Assembly (NCBI GenBank): GCA_003342895.1
Contig: PTFA01000055.1
Location: 2,078,021-2,142,020, forward strand
DNA from: Casuarius casuarius
Lineage: Eukaryota > Chordata > Aves > Casuariiformes > Casuariidae
DNA: 64,000 nucleotides
Direction of reading: 5' to 3'
Under the pieces are notes generated by a model. The model saw only the letters and a program-made list of their open reading frames with translations, did not search any database and was not told the DNA's origin. The position numbers were made by a program, and so were the translations under genes. Positions 46,801 to 61,800 of this stretch are shown in pieces (position 1 is the stretch's first letter; every line of letters starts with the position of its first letter).

Positions 46801-49800
46801 GTTACAATTTGTCTTTTTAGATGAAGAAAAAAAGATGGTTGAAGAAGTATTCAATAATGCAATTGATTGTCTGTCAGATGAAGACAAAAAGCTTCCTCAG
46901 GTGAGTGGAGATTGAATAGGGGTAACAGCTGCTCTCCAGTTTTCTGTGACTCTGGAGACTGTTTTCTTTTGAACAGGTTACAAAAAAAAGCATGAGCTGG
47001 GTATTCTTACAGGTCTCCCTGCCTTTAATATCTCTTGCACTGCTCCTTGCCATTATGAAATAAGGACTCAGTGACTAGGATTCCTTCCAGTTGTGATTCC
47101 AACAAATGCTGCATGCCAAAATTAACCACGGAGTTGCTGTCCTCTGTTTTAGCTTTTCCTAACTATGTTTTAACTGAATGTGAGGACATGTAAAGAAGTA
47201 TGTCTGTATTAAAACTGTCTGGAAGTAGTACAAAGGAGGATGCATAGGCACTTTCAGTTCTTGACAGCTGAGCCTTTCACAGAGTTGAACTGATGGATCT
47301 GCACTCGTAACTTACAGTCACCCTACTGTATCTCTACAGTAGAAAAATACAAGCTTCTAAAAGGACAGAGTATTCCAGGATTCAGTACTTCTGTAACAAA
47401 TACTAAAACTATGGTTAACTTTTTCCCTCCATTTTCCACCATTTATTTGTGTCTTTTAATGTATTGATTCTTATGATTCAGTGAGTGTGGCAATTTCTCC
47501 CTGAAAACACTAACCGTGTAATTTTTGGCTATGCCTACTCACTTCAGGTTCAAACTAATCTGTTTTTGTGTGTGTATTTAAGAACTGAAAATAGGAATCC
47601 AATATAAAAGATGTTATGTGCTGTTAAATACGATGTTTTCAGCATAGCTTATAGCAGTGACTTTATGGCCAGGCAGACCGGTTTGGTCTCTATAGACAAC
47701 GACATCTGAAAAGGGTATTCTCAGAATTAGGTTTGGAATGGTAACGAAAAGTTGATAGCTAGATTGTTAATTAGAATCTCTGTTTTCAAAGCAAAAATAA
47801 GCAAAGACAAAGCTAAGTTTATGCAGAAGTTTGTTTAAAGAACAATGTTTTTGCAATTTAAGAGATGATTTCAGTCATTTACAGCCTGAATTTCTCTGTG
47901 TAGCTCTCAAAGGAGCTGACTTCACTGTGTTACAGTATATATCAGTAAAGGAAATCACTGCAACTAAAATTCGACCAGAGTATCTCATGCATAGGAGGAT
48001 CACTATTTCCAAAAATGATTTTTTATCACAGAGAATTTTTAAATAAATACAGACAAATACTGATTGCATATGTAAATTAGAGTGTAGCTTCACAGTTGGT
48101 CTAACCCAATATAAGACTACTCTGCCACTGAAAAGATTGTTGTTGGCTTTACCTTTCATCCCATTCTTAGCTGTAATTGAAAAACAATATTGAATGGGTA
48201 TATATTTCATTGTATCTTGAATCAGAAAATGGCAAATTATATGAACACTAGGAGCAGTGTTGAGGTTTTCCATGCGGGTTGAGTATATTAAAACTTCTTT
48301 ACTGGCCTTGATACCTTTCTTCCCAGGTAGAGCATGTACTTCCTCTTCTGAAACGAGGAATTGGTATCCATCATGGCGGTCTGCTTCCTATCTTAAAAGA
48401 AACCATAGAAATTCTTTTCTCTGAGGGCCTAATAAAGGTATGTTTTGTGTCTGTTTAGGTTTTTCTGTATTGTGAATGCACAGTCAGTAATCCTAACAAA
48501 CCGAGAAGTATACCTTGCCTCTGAATGTACGTACATACATTACATAGTAGAGATCTGCTTCTTAAGTGAAAAAGGGGCAAAGACTCATTGCACGTGCCAA
48601 GTTGAAAAATACTTTGTGTTTTATATGTCCTTCTATGCAGGAGCATAAGGCTTAGAACTTTCCAGAACCTTTTCTAATATATACCAGTAAGCAAGCTGTT
48701 CTGAAAAAAACAACACACACATGCAGGGGAGGACTTTGTTCTGTGGATCCAAGTGTTGGATTCTACAAATGCATACAGCAGCTTTGGAAAGCTGGAGTTC
48801 TCCCAGCAACATAGCTTAATTGATGTAACTGGCTGCAGCTCCTTTCCCTCAATGTGCTATTGTGCTTTAAAAAAAAAGTACAGAAAATCTAGCAGATGCC
48901 CCCCCCCAAACCCCACAACTTTCATCTGTCTCTATTTTCTTCTTGCAAACTTTGAGCATAGAAATTAACTTGTATTATTGTTTCATTAACATACTTTGCA
49001 CCCCGTTTAACTTGCATTTGTGCAAGATGTCAGTTTTATAGGGAAATGTACTCTGAAAATCCTAGCCTTTATATATCTGATGTTATATGGAGAATAGGTA
49101 TATAATAGCGTGATCTAGTAGTGAAAAATGGGTTCAAGGGGTGGGAGTGTATTTTGAAATCCAGCAAGTGCTATTTTTCATTTCTATATGTCTCTTCTAG
49201 TAGTTCATATGAGAGGATGATCATAGGAGCTGGCAAAGGCTATTGACTCACTGAGAGAACAAATAAGAATAATCACTGTTTTTTTCTAGTATTTGATGCA
49301 TTTGTAGGACTTCTGTTTTGTTTTGGTGTCCGCATGGTCCCATCTAACTAGTTTTTATGTTTTTCCTAGAAGAAATAAAGGAAGGGGGTTTTTGGAAGGA
49401 GGAAATTCCTTTGGAAAGGAAGAATGGTTTTTGTTTGTGCTACCAAGACCGCACATAAGAAGGAAAATCTGGAGAAGCTTTATGTATCAATCTCTGACTA
49501 TTTACATGTTTGTTTAAGAGCCATTATTTTTGCTTGTTTAACATCAGTCTGTTTATTTAGGCCTTATTTGCAACAGAGACTTTTGCTATGGGAATTAATA
49601 TGCCAGCCAGGACTGTGCTGTTCACGAGTGCCTGCAAATTTGATGGGAAGGATTTCCGATGGGTATGTGAAGAAACAGGTTTTGTAGATAAATGACTGAA
49701 TTGCACTACTTAAGCTCTTGTTAAGATTAAATTTACTGTTGATACATCCAGTTCAGGGCAGTAAAAAAATACTTTTTCTTTTAAAAGTCTTTCTTTATTC

Positions 49801-52800
49801 ACTAAGTCATTTATAATTAATATGCAAATTCCTGAAGACAAGATTCCTCATAGTATGCATGAGAGATTTTTTATTCTGGATACAGTAAAGGGATGTCAAA
49901 CACAGGCTAGAGCTGATCAGTTAGCCTAAAAAACTTTTGCACAACTCGTCCAAAACTAGAAGAATCTGGAGAACAACTGGGCTTAGTATGATATCATGAA
50001 ATTTAGGTTTTGACAGACCCAGGGAAAGAGATCATTTACTTCAGGAGAGTACTGATTTTTCTGTTACAGAAGAATAATTTTCAGTAGCCCAGAGAAAGAG
50101 AGAGATGTGTGGAGGGAGAGACTGATTTTTAAATAGTTGTATCTCAAATCATGTAAGAGTTTGAAAGCTTAATACAAGATCTCTGATTCACCTATAAATA
50201 TTAATTAGGGTGTACAAATCAGGATACATCACGAAACATAGAGAACCAGTTATAGCCAGCTCTTGTCCGTGTCCCAGTTCTTTATCACTTTCTGAGTGAT
50301 CATCACCGCTTTAATTTCATTAACCAGCATAGAAGTACTGTTCTTGCTGTTTATTAGTATTTTGATGTTGCATGTGGATGAAATGATACATTATTTGAAG
50401 ATAGTGAAGGTGGATTAAATTTTAGTAATCTCCACCATGCTAGCAGTCTTGCACTGAAGTAAAATGCTTTTTTTGTGCATATTAACATGATGCATTATGT
50501 TACAGAAATCCTTGCAGCTAGGTGTTGGTAAATGTAGCCATGGGAGCATTGGTTAATTTATCCTGTTGACACATGTTATTCGTAGTCATGGATTTATAAC
50601 TTAGTGATCAATTATGATTAATAATGAATTTGATCTGTGAAAAGTTCACGTCTGTATGTAACTTTGGTGTAACATTCCAGTCATTTACTGTATAATTGTA
50701 AGTAGCATTTTATATATTCTTACCATCTTTCTAATATTTATTAAATCCTTTTTTTTTTCTTCTTCTTCTCCTTCTTTTTATCCTAGATATCATCAGGTGA
50801 ATATATTCAAATGTCAGGTCGTGCAGGACGCCGAGGTATGGATGACAGAGGAATAGTGATTCTTATGGTGGATGAAAAAATGAGTCCAACAATTGGCAAG
50901 CAGCTTTTGAAGGTAGGAGAGAAACTGATTTTTTTTTTTTCTTCCTCTTCCTCACTAAGGTTGTCCTCATCTGAATACTGCAAGTAACACATTAAATTAT
51001 ATATCTAGGAAAAGAACATATGTAGATCACACAGGCAGGAAATGACAACTCCAAAAAGGACTGTGGTGTTTTGCTGAATTCTCATTAAATCAAGAGTTTC
51101 TAGTGTAGAGCAAAGTTCAAAAACTATCATCATCCTTCTCTATGTCAAAGGAATTTCAGGAAGGAGAGGTAAAATTATATTGTCTATTTTCTAGTGATAA
51201 CGCAAATATTGCCCTATTCTATTTGTTTCTTGCTAACCACAGTCAGTTCAAGGGTATCAATGAACTAGAAAAGGTTCACTGAGCTGTCACAAGAATAGTT
51301 AAAGGGTTGGTTCTGTGGTGAGATAAAACTTTGATAATGGACCCTTCAGTGTAATAGACAAACTGAACAAACTCATGCAAAAATTAAGTGCATGTTTTAA
51401 TAGAATATTCTTACCCCCTGTAAATATTTATAAGGAGTAATTGTATCAGTGACTATTCTAGAATCAAGAGTGGAGGATTATTTGAGAGATGATATTTTTA
51501 TGGTTTTAAGGCTGGTATAAGTGCAAACCCGTTGGTGCATGCATTATTCCTCTGTGACGTAACTGAGAAAAGCAAGACAATTATCAATAAGCTTACTTAA
51601 CTATGAGGAAATCCATAGTGCCTGTAGGAAACTTTCAGAGATTTGCAAATCAAAAAAGGTTGAAAACTGCTCTTGTGGTTGAGGTAGGCATTAGATTATA
51701 GTGTTGCCCCAAACTGTAAAGGAAGCTTTTATAGATGATGACAATATTTCTCTTACTTTATAAACTGAATATGAAACATTGTACTCATTCTCACTTTCAT
51801 TTAAATTCTGTGGCAAAAAACACTGTAATTGAAGCACAGAATTGAAGCTATGTATTTGAGGCATACTCTATTGTGTGTATTAACTACCCTAGGCAGCTTA
51901 CATTAACTGTGTAAATGTGTAAAAATTAAACATTAGGGGAATTATTCTGCATACTATTCAGGAGCTTGTATCCTTGGTGCGCAAACAGCAGGTCATTTTA
52001 TGTTCAAACTGTGTTTATAATATTAAATATTAAATAGACCTTGTATAAAATTGTGTGAATCATCTTGAGTCAGCATCAGGGCATGTTAACAAAAAGTGTG
52101 TTTCTTTTGCCAAAGAAACATCAGATGCCAATATTTCTCTATTTTGTTCCGACAAGAATAAGGGGAAAAATAAGTAGGTGGCTGCTATTAGTTATGCAGA
52201 TGTGGATACTTCGTGTTTTGTATCTCGCTCTGTTAATGCCGCTTGTACATACTTATGATGAATTAACATTAGATCCATGTTATAAATGGATGCTCTTTGC
52301 CTATTTAAAGCCAGAATTCTCATGAATGCTACATTATTGCTATAGCTAATCAGAGTGCAGTAAAATAAGAAACTTGAAAAATACTGGAACTCATTCATGC
52401 ATGGCAACATTAGGCTTCAAATTTATTTCTACTGCTTTATTGGATTTGTGTAAATTAAAAATTAACACAGCAGGAGATTAAAAAAAAAAAAAGAAGAAAA
52501 AAATACTCCATATAAACAGTATTAATGTTTTATACTTATAATCTGTCTTTCTGTAAGCAATATCCTAATGAAGTTCATTTATATGAGCTTAGATAGTTTA
52601 GTGTAAGAAAAATGGATATTTCAGTTTTTTATTGTGAGACTTTATGAGATTACTCTAGAAACTCAACCATTCAGAAGGTGGGTTGTTTTTTAAGTTTGTA
52701 ATTTCAGTAGTTAGGGAGCTGTTAAACTTGGTTGGCATGAATTAAGACAAAACAAATGAAGTAATAAATCCTTCACAGCTTTAGGATGCCATCTGTATTT

Positions 52801-55800
52801 TTTTTCCTTTAGATTTTAAGGAAATAATAAAGAATATTTACTTTATTGAAGCTGTAAGCCCTTTGATCTTTTTTTTTCCGTTCTGGATTATAAAGAAAGG
52901 AAAGGGAAAAATAATGGGAAATTTTTTACTTTGTATGTTATCGCTTGGTTATTTTGTGCTAATCTAAATAAATTAGTGAATTTCATTAATTTTCTATATT
53001 AATTCAGCTATGAGCAAAGATTGAAATTAAGACTTCTTTGAAAGAGATTGGAAAAGGCCGTAACAAAGGTACTGATGCTTCTGTCACTATTCAACTAATT
53101 GATGGAAAGGCACTAAAAGTAATTTATATGAGATGAACAGTGCAACTTAAAAATACTTGTTTTCCTTTTTAAATGTAAAATATTTAGAGGTGATTTCACA
53201 TGGAAACAGACCAAGAATGTATGCAAACTAACATCTCTTTGAATATTCACATTTTGTGCTCATTGATATATATGTTTAAATTACAATTTACTTATTGACC
53301 ACTAGTGTTCATCTGTGGTAAAATCGTGATCATGTCTTGCATTAGTATCTTCCTGCCACATTAAACGTTGTGGCTTTGCTCCAGTATAAGCTAGAGTTAA
53401 AGATTTATAGGAAAAAATTCATAGAAATAAATTAAAAACCCATGTGGAGAATGATACTTGCAGTATTTCTTAATAGGACACTTTATTGTAACTCTTCAAT
53501 CCAAGTGCATGTCTGATCCAAAGCATTTCCTGAACACTAGATTGAAAAATCTCGGCAGCTGATAATAATACTTCTTAATCCTGTGATCAGTGAAGTGACA
53601 ACTTTGTATATGTTTCAGTACCAGTAGCATTACTGCAGCTGTGTTGTTTGGCCATGACACTGTTCATTGCGACATTGTGTACAGTACTCTTCTTCAAACT
53701 TAAATTCAAAGTTCAAATCTTAGATTAAGTTCTTATGATGGATATTTGTAAACATTTCTTAAACTCAATAGCATAGATTTGTCTTCTGCAGTGCTCTTAG
53801 GTTTTTTTTGTTTATCCCTAGCATTTGTTTGACCACCGAATATTTAGTAAACTGATGACTTGCAGAAATCTGTGAAGCTAAATGCTTACAGTACTGTTGT
53901 ACAGCTTTCTGAAGACAACAAACTGTAGTTTCATATTTGCATAATGGTATGAAATACTTGACTTTTTAATTAAAATGTTCAACTACATTGTGTTAGTTTA
54001 GGTAAGAAGTGAAACGTTTCTCCTTGACGCTAGATGGCCTTTGAATCCAGGATCTCTGTAGCTGGAGTTTGGCCGTGTTACAAGCGTGTATTCTTACAGA
54101 GACAATGGGGATACTAAATAGTGGTAATCTGTAATGGCTCTAAAAGTCAAAAATCTTAAGCTAATTACATTATGAAAATGAGTGATTGTATAATGAAAGA
54201 GAATGTGATGTGTAAGTAGGTTTCAGATGCTTGTATTTGAGTGTATCAGTGTTTTGTATCTACTTACTCCTTCCCAGGAAAAGTCAGATGCACTGAAAAA
54301 TTGAAAGAAAACATTTATCTAGCCAGATAAAATATACGGTATTATGCTTTCCCTGTCATTTGTGTATGGAACATGAGGTGCCCCAGTGCCAAGCTGTAGG
54401 AGGTATGCCACTAGCTACATCTGGCTCCTTGGCAGGGCCTTCATTTATAGAATTGGCAGTACTGTGCTTATTTGGCCTGTATGCTGCTATTAGAAATCCA
54501 TCTGGTCTTTTTGTATTTCATTTTGACTTTTAGGTTGTTTTATTACACTAGCCAAATGAGCAGTATAGAAGTTCAGACAGCTTAGTACGTTTCTCTCTAA
54601 TTTCCTGCCTTTTTACACAGCTTTCTTGTATGACCTCTGTGCAATTCATTGTTGGAAAGTTTTAATTTTGAAGGAGCAACAATCATTGTTCCACTGTAAC
54701 TGCAGCAGCAGCACTAGATTTTTTGTTTTAGTTGTCTGTTATGTATGACTTACAGCTCAGTCCCTTTCAGACTCCCAGTTACAAGGAAAATGTAGTATAA
54801 AAAGCAGTATTTACATAAGAATGAATGGATTTAGGCTGATCAGAAATAAATGTAAGGCTGGACGTGGTGGGGAGGGAATGAGAAGTTCCAACTATGAGAG
54901 GAAGTTCTTGGAGTAGGAGCTATTGGATAAAATTAAAATTGCTAAATGAAAATACTTTTGCATAAGCCACAGTTACAATAATAATAACCTTTTGGCACCA
55001 GTGTCATTGTGGTGGATTTCTAACTTTAAAAAGTGTAACAAGTTACTAAAATTCTTGCATGGGTCATGAGAAAATCCCTAGTTACGTGATATAATAAAAA
55101 ATTCTACGATAAATCAGAATTCAAGAAAACCGGTGGTTACAGTGTAGGAAAGGTACTACCTTCTGCAGAAGCAGTTCACTTAACCTTTCACTGTGAGATT
55201 GCTTGTTCCTCCTTTTAGCTTGTCTGGTATCGACTGGTCAGATAGGCCAGGGCTCTGCTCCTATATTGCTCTTTCTATGTTTTAAAATAAATATGCATGT
55301 GTATGCTCCTGAATTGGCTTGAGAAATAGCAAAACATGAAAAATTAACCAGAGCAAAAGCATGGATTCTGTTGTTTGAGGATTTTTTTGGTTTTGTTTGT
55401 TTTAACTCATATTTAGCTATTAAGGTACTAGGTAAATTTAGGAAAGTTCGAAACTGTGATTAGTCTTTGTTACTTCTTTAAAATATCTCTCTATATACAT
55501 TATCACTATACTCTTGCAATTATTTTGATGTGCTTTTGTTCAAATGACTTCCCTTAAGTAATATGCTGAAAATCTTCTGAGTGAATGAGAGGTTTTTTTC
55601 TCATCCTTTTCTCATTTTTCTCGCTCTCCCCCACTCCCCCAGTAAGATTTATTTAATTGCATTGAGTTTTCATTTTGCTCTTACAAATTGTACTGGATTT
55701 TTACTGTATGGCCAGGCAAGAAGCCCAGGATGAAAGCACCAGCAGAGAGCCTTTTTGCAGATGGAATGCATAGCACTGTCTGAAGTGGAGAGGCTGAGCT

Positions 55801-58800
55801 TGGTAGCTGTGCACGGCTGCCAGTGAAGGCAGAAACGGGGAACTGGTGACAATGACCTTTGTCAAGTGAGCTCGAGGTACAGTCAGATACAGGCTATTGC
55901 GTAGCCGCTTTTTAGCACAGCATTTGGGAAAATCGGAGCACAGCCTTGTTTGGCAAGAGATGGTATCCTAATAGCTGAGTGTCTGTGTAGAATGTTTTCT
56001 TGGGCAAAATGCAGTAGCCTGTATTGAAATTTGGATAGAAAGATATAGCTGACTACTTCGCTCTTATGGAAAAGAAATCTGTAGAACCTTTAATACTCTT
56101 GGTTATCCATGCCGTTTAAAACTGTACTGCTTGCAAATTTTTCATTTGTTTTTTCCCAAAGGCTTTAATGGTGTTTCTAGAGAAAGTGTTATTTCAGGGC
56201 ATCTGCCATTACTTGCGAGTGAGTAGTAAATAACAGGTTTTCATTTAATCTAATTTTTTGGGATTATATACAAGACAGCCAGTTAAGTCTTCTAGTGAGA
56301 CTGTTTGTCCATCAGCATTCAGTCCCTCTAGAAACATCGGCTTAACATTCCAGCTTCATTATAGTGTTGTACTTTGGTTGGACTTAAAGCTCATTCATGC
56401 GAAAATAAAAATAAATGCAGCAGGATTTGAAAAATTTACCAGAGCCTAGTTTGGGAGAGAAATAGACTTCAGCTGGAGGTTGGCATTACTGGCTTGTTGG
56501 GAAGTCCATTGCAAAATCTAAGGAAATACGTTTATTGTCATGAGTAGTTAGAGGACAGGGTAATGTTCTGTCTAATCCAAAGTTGTGACATAGATGAGAA
56601 TCTCAATAAAAAAAACCAAATTTTGGCCCTTTTATCAAAATCTAAATAAAATAAAAAGTACTTTTATGTATTTCTTTTAATTATTTTTAAGTGCCAAGTG
56701 TTTTTTTTGTTCTTACAAAGCTTGCACTGGGGAAATTTTCCAGGCTCCGGTTCAGGAAAATACTTAACTTCCAAGCTTAATTTAAAATCTGCTTGAAATC
56801 AACAGGATTTCAATGTGAAATCATAGAATTCAACTGTTTAAAGGAAGACAGGTATTCACATGCCATCCTGAATGGGGTCATAATTTTGCAGACAATTATG
56901 CAAGCCAGCAGATAGAAAAGAACAGCAAAGATTTCTTCCTGATCTTTGCAGCCAAAATGTGGGAAGACAGGGCACATAAAGTGGTTAGTCACTTTTGGAC
57001 TTTATTTCAGTCTTTTCCAGAGCCAGTAGGACTAAGCTGACTGGTTTTATTTATTAATTGTGGTTGCTGCTTGTTAATACCACAAGTTACTTCAAGTTTT
57101 ATTAGGCCAGTCTGTGGGAGGCACTTATCCCCCCTCTGACAGATTTTTTGAAATTTGCTTTTACTTTGGTAAACTCATCACTGCAAAGTATTAAAAATTT
57201 TAATGCATTTTGACTGATTGAAGTAGAGGGTTTCTTTGTCGTCTTATAGTTAAAACAAAAAGTATGAGATGAAGACAAGACAAAGTTCTTTTTTTTTTAA
57301 TATTTGTGTTACGTTTTACAGAAATATACAGTCTTTAAAGCATACATTTCCTTTAAATTAAAAATAGAACTGCAGCAAATAGGCAGTATTCTAAGTTTGC
57401 CACACCACTGACCTACTAGTAGTCTGTCATCGCAAACCTGAAACCAATGTGTGTTGAAGAACCGAGCTAGCTTTTGACTGCAGATACAGATACCATTTGT
57501 TTTTTTCCATTTCAGCTTGCTTTGAGTTCATCCAACTTGGACGAAGCAAAATTACTGCCAGGGACATTATGCAATGTTAATGTTACCAGGCCAGCTCAAA
57601 TCCAAAAGAACTGTTGCACAGGATGGTGTTCAACCCATGTTAAATGCCCCCCCCCCCAAAGTTCATTTGTATTCTGTGCAGAATGATTCATGTAGCAATC
57701 AAGGTTTTTGGAGGATCTTATTAGGTTGGGAACAACCTCACACACAAACAGTGACACTTTACATTTGAGTTGTCTTGTAGGTTCATGTACAAACTAATGG
57801 GTGTGTTCTGGAGCAGAGGATATAGTGCAAAGACACCTGAGCGAGCTCTACAGAAGCTGCTTTATGTCCCCTTTGTTTGTCTGCTTGTTTTTACTGTTTC
57901 AGTAAATCTAACTTCGGTTTTATTTAATGGCTAAAAGCAATGAAAAGCAATGATGTTTCTGTGCATTTTTAAATTGAATACTGATTTCTGATTTCCATCG
58001 AGTAAAACATGACAAATTGTGAATAAAGTTATTTGCAAAAAAGATGCATAATTTTCTTAACACAAGTAAGAAGAAAATATTAATAAATGCATGTTATGCT
58101 ATATAATTGCATAAGAAACTTTGTGTAGGTATAGGGTGCTCTTCTTTTGATGGGGCACAAGGGGCCGTTATTTTCAATATTTGTAGCTAGCTTTAGGAAA
58201 TCAGCATTTCCTTACTCTCAGTAATCATGTAGAGTAACTTTTCTTCAGGGAAAGAACATAGAAGAAAAATAAAGACTTCCTGCTTGCTAATTTGTCAATA
58301 TTTAAAATTTTTAGTTAATTTTAAGTATAATATTTGTGTCATATAACAGTTCTAAATACTTGCTTCAGAGTTTTAAATATCACTTGATTAAATCAGCATA
58401 CCTTGCTACAAGCATGTAGGGGGTTTTGTTTGTTTTCCCACGATCAGTTCAGAGTGAGGATGAAAGGCTTAGTGGCGGCGCAGAACTTGGAGTGACCAGC
58501 CTGAAGTAAAACTAAGGGTGATGGTGATGGTGGGAGCTACTGTGCTGGGGAAAGTGAGTGACTCAAATGTTCAGTCCTTCAGGACTGGTTTCAGGAGGTG
58601 ACGGTAGCACAGGAGAGAACGGGACGCTTTTACCTTTTGAGTCTCCTATTACAACTGATGTGTTTGTGGAACCAAAGCCTGAGGTATTTTCATCAGCAAA
58701 GCTTGCTAAAGCAGGCTTTTGCCACCCACGGCGGCCTCTGTTTGTGTGGGTGCCACTGCTTGTGGGGCCATGCAGTGAGCCAGATTGGTAGTACATTTGT

Positions 58801-61800
58801 GCTTAAAATAGTCACCTAGCACTGTCAAAAGCAACTCTGAAGAATGGGTTTTTATGTTTTTTTTTTTCAATTATGCTAATTTAGCTCAAGATGATCCTGT
58901 TACCAGTATAAATACTTAGTCTTTGTTTGATGTTTCTCAGATCTTATTATTAATGTGGAAACTATGTAATTGATATGTGGAAAAATGCATGATGTTGATT
59001 AATATTTCACTTAAGATATTTATTTGTCTTGCAAATGTATCAAGAAGTTCCTTTGGTTTCTTTTCTTATAAATTAGTAGTGATGACTACCACAGACAGCT
59101 AAGCGTACATATTTCCCCCTCATAAGGAAAAAGAAAAGAGACCTTTCAATATCATCGAAGCACTCTGTTCTTTGCTGTTGCTATAAAGCTGTTTTTTGTT
59201 TCTTTTTTGGAAACTTAGTCATTCAGCTAATTTCTAGAAACTCTGGTAAGTAAATAAAATTGTCAGCAGACCTAATGGCCTGAAGTATGTCCTGTAAAGT
59301 ATCTGATTTGTATCACTGTGAAAGAGGCTTTAATGTTGCTAAAAGTTGCCTCTTTCATCTTTGTTATTTTCGGGCAGTCTTTGCCATCCTATGTTCCCTG
59401 TAAAAGCTTTGTGCACGTTTCCTGTGAGAGGCCGGACAGCAAGACAGTTGTGTACAAAATTCTCACATCTGGTTAGACGAGGGCTTCCTAGTCTTAATAG
59501 TAATAAAAAGTCCAGTGAAACTTATTAATATCAATTCTAGACACTAATCTTCTTCCTCCCCAATCTTTTAATCTTTATAATTTATGCAGGCAAGAAACTG
59601 TAAAATGAACTAGTAAGTGCTCAGTGCCCTGTTTGATGATTGAACTGTGTAAGAAGAGGCTCCGTTCTGAATCTCGGGCAGTTAAACAGGGCACAGTGGA
59701 GAGCTGTTATAATTTTCAGATAACTCTCGACCTAATTATTTGCGTAGTGAATTGTTTATGCTCGTGTTCTGGGTTTTTAGCATTGTCAGCTTGTATCATT
59801 CTGTCCCAGCCCCCTCAGAAAATTGGGAAGCATGCTTCTGGCAGATTGGCTTAAAATGTATTGAGATGAGAATACTTGCAAAATCATTCTTCTTTTTCTG
59901 AAAATACTCAGAAATAAATCTGTTGCTACTATCTGTTGAAGATCTGGGAGAGGACTGCTCTCTTCGAAGGGTCAAGAAGGAGGATTACTCGCAGAAAGCA
60001 GGACGGAGTACTTGGATGGTAGTTCTCCAGCAGCAGTAAGGTCATGGGCCCAGCATGGACTGGGAGTGACTTGTCGCTGCCGGTGGAGGGCATTCTTTTC
60101 CTGGAGTTGCATTGCAGCACTGAGCAGCTACACCTTTGCCCGACCTGCGTGCGTGGTTGGTGATGCTTCCTTTCCCTGTCTGGAGCTTTTCCTGTGGGGA
60201 GGAGGAGCAGGCATCCCTGCAGCCGGCCCCCCGAGAGAGCTCGAGGCCGGTGATTGCGTACCCTCGTTTATGGAAGACGAAGTGCATGTGATTGTGGCAG
60301 GAGGATCTCTGTGGCAGGGGGTGAGCTAGATGTGTTGTGCACTTGCTTCACAATATCTTTAAGAAAGTAGACTAGGGAAGTAATCAGTCTGGGAGTTGGT
60401 GATCAGGGCTTGAGCAGAGCAAGGGATTGCAGGAGGAGCGAGCCTTCATGAAGAAAATGTCATTTAAACTGGTTTGTCCCTTACTACCTTAGCAGCAAAC
60501 AAAATCCAGGAGGCTTGAATGCCTTATACTGTGTAGGAGAGGAAGCGAGGGGCCACCTCTTCCGTTTTCCTGTCAGCAGCATATCTCATCTCTCCTCCCC
60601 TCCTGTTATTCTTCTTTTTCCTCCACAATCTGAGGAGTGTCTTTACATCCTATTTATGTTGGTCCTCCAGTAGTCATGCCTGCCTTTATTATTTGCCAGG
60701 AAGGAGTGATAACTCTAGTCATGTTTTGTGCGCATTTAGTATAGAAGAACTGTATTTTGCTATATGGTTTCCTAATGCAGATGGATACTCTGTATGTCGT
60801 TACTAGGTCAAAAAGAGGGAATCCAGGCAGGTGCTGCCCACTAAGTGCAGGTCTGTTGGTTGCCCATGGGTGATCAGTAGAGAGTGATACGCCCTGCAGA
60901 GCTCACTGGCTGTGCTAAAGGTGGAATATGGTAAGGCTGCTGGAGTTGTATTTGGTTTGGAGAAAGAACAGTTTCAGTTTTCAGGAAAAAAAAGCTTCTC
61001 GTAACTATTTTGGACATAGTATTGTCTTCAGAACAACACTGAGAAAATGAGGATTTCTGAAACTCAGAGAAAAATGTGTTTGTGAGATGAGGGGGGAAAA
61101 AATCCTGTTTTGGCAAAAATCGTGAATTGTTTCAACTGCTTTGTCTTCATAATATGATTTTATTTTCAAATTGCAAAAGGCTGATCATGTGTTTAAAATG
61201 AGAATTGCCACATCAGCAGTTGGCTTAAATGCTGCCTTTCAAATAAGTCTGCTTTATATAATCTTTGAAATAGCTCTTTTTTTCATTTGTTTTTGAATTA
61301 CTCCCTCTTCCTAGCTGAACTGTGCTAATTTGAGAAAGCCTTTAAAGCAAATCTGCACAAATGGTAGTAAATACGGTGCAGTGGTTTTGGCTGCTTTGTT
61401 TCTTACCTGCAAAAGAAGTTTTGAAAATATTTTTACTCCGATTGTATTTGCCCCAGTAAAAAGATTCCCCATCATACATAAGCCATGAATTCACACAGCA
61501 TGCTTGCATTTTCTGACAAAGTGTAGGGAAGGAAGGCAGGAGTGGGAAGGGGGGCTTGGTGTGAGCAGAGCCCCATTCTGCCAGGTCTCTGCTGGTCTGA
61601 ACATGTGTCGGTGGCTGTAGCTAGCCGGTGGGTGCATTTCAGCTGCTTTAATTTATGCCTGGGCTAGAGCAATGAATGTTGGTGTAGGAAAGAATCCGAC
61701 CCGCTGTTAACTGATACTGGCATAACATCTCTGTCGTCTTCAGTAAATGCCATTCTTTAAATGGCATTCTGTGTTACGGGGAAGCAAGCTTCGTAGGGAG

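Larger units (their letters stand above)
34849..50786 (+). other. MTREX introns 1-14: contents
   Basis: Apart from the candidate LTR in intron 8 I recognise nothing in the introns longer than 300 bases: 35277-37010, 37078-38494, 38558-39104, 39218-40051, 40227-41249, 41341-41692, 41818-42400, 43250-44335, 44435-45227, 45618-46820, 46901-48326, 48438-49560 and 49663-50786. The 5' 200 bases of intron 1 (34849-35144) still belong to the CpG island. A C-run lies at 48900-48908. Confidence 0.6.

Noticed and set aside
52065..52410. Open frames on both strands tested as MTREX exon 16
   Set aside because: Neither resembles the human continuation (GSADPLNSAF) and they lack matching splice sites.
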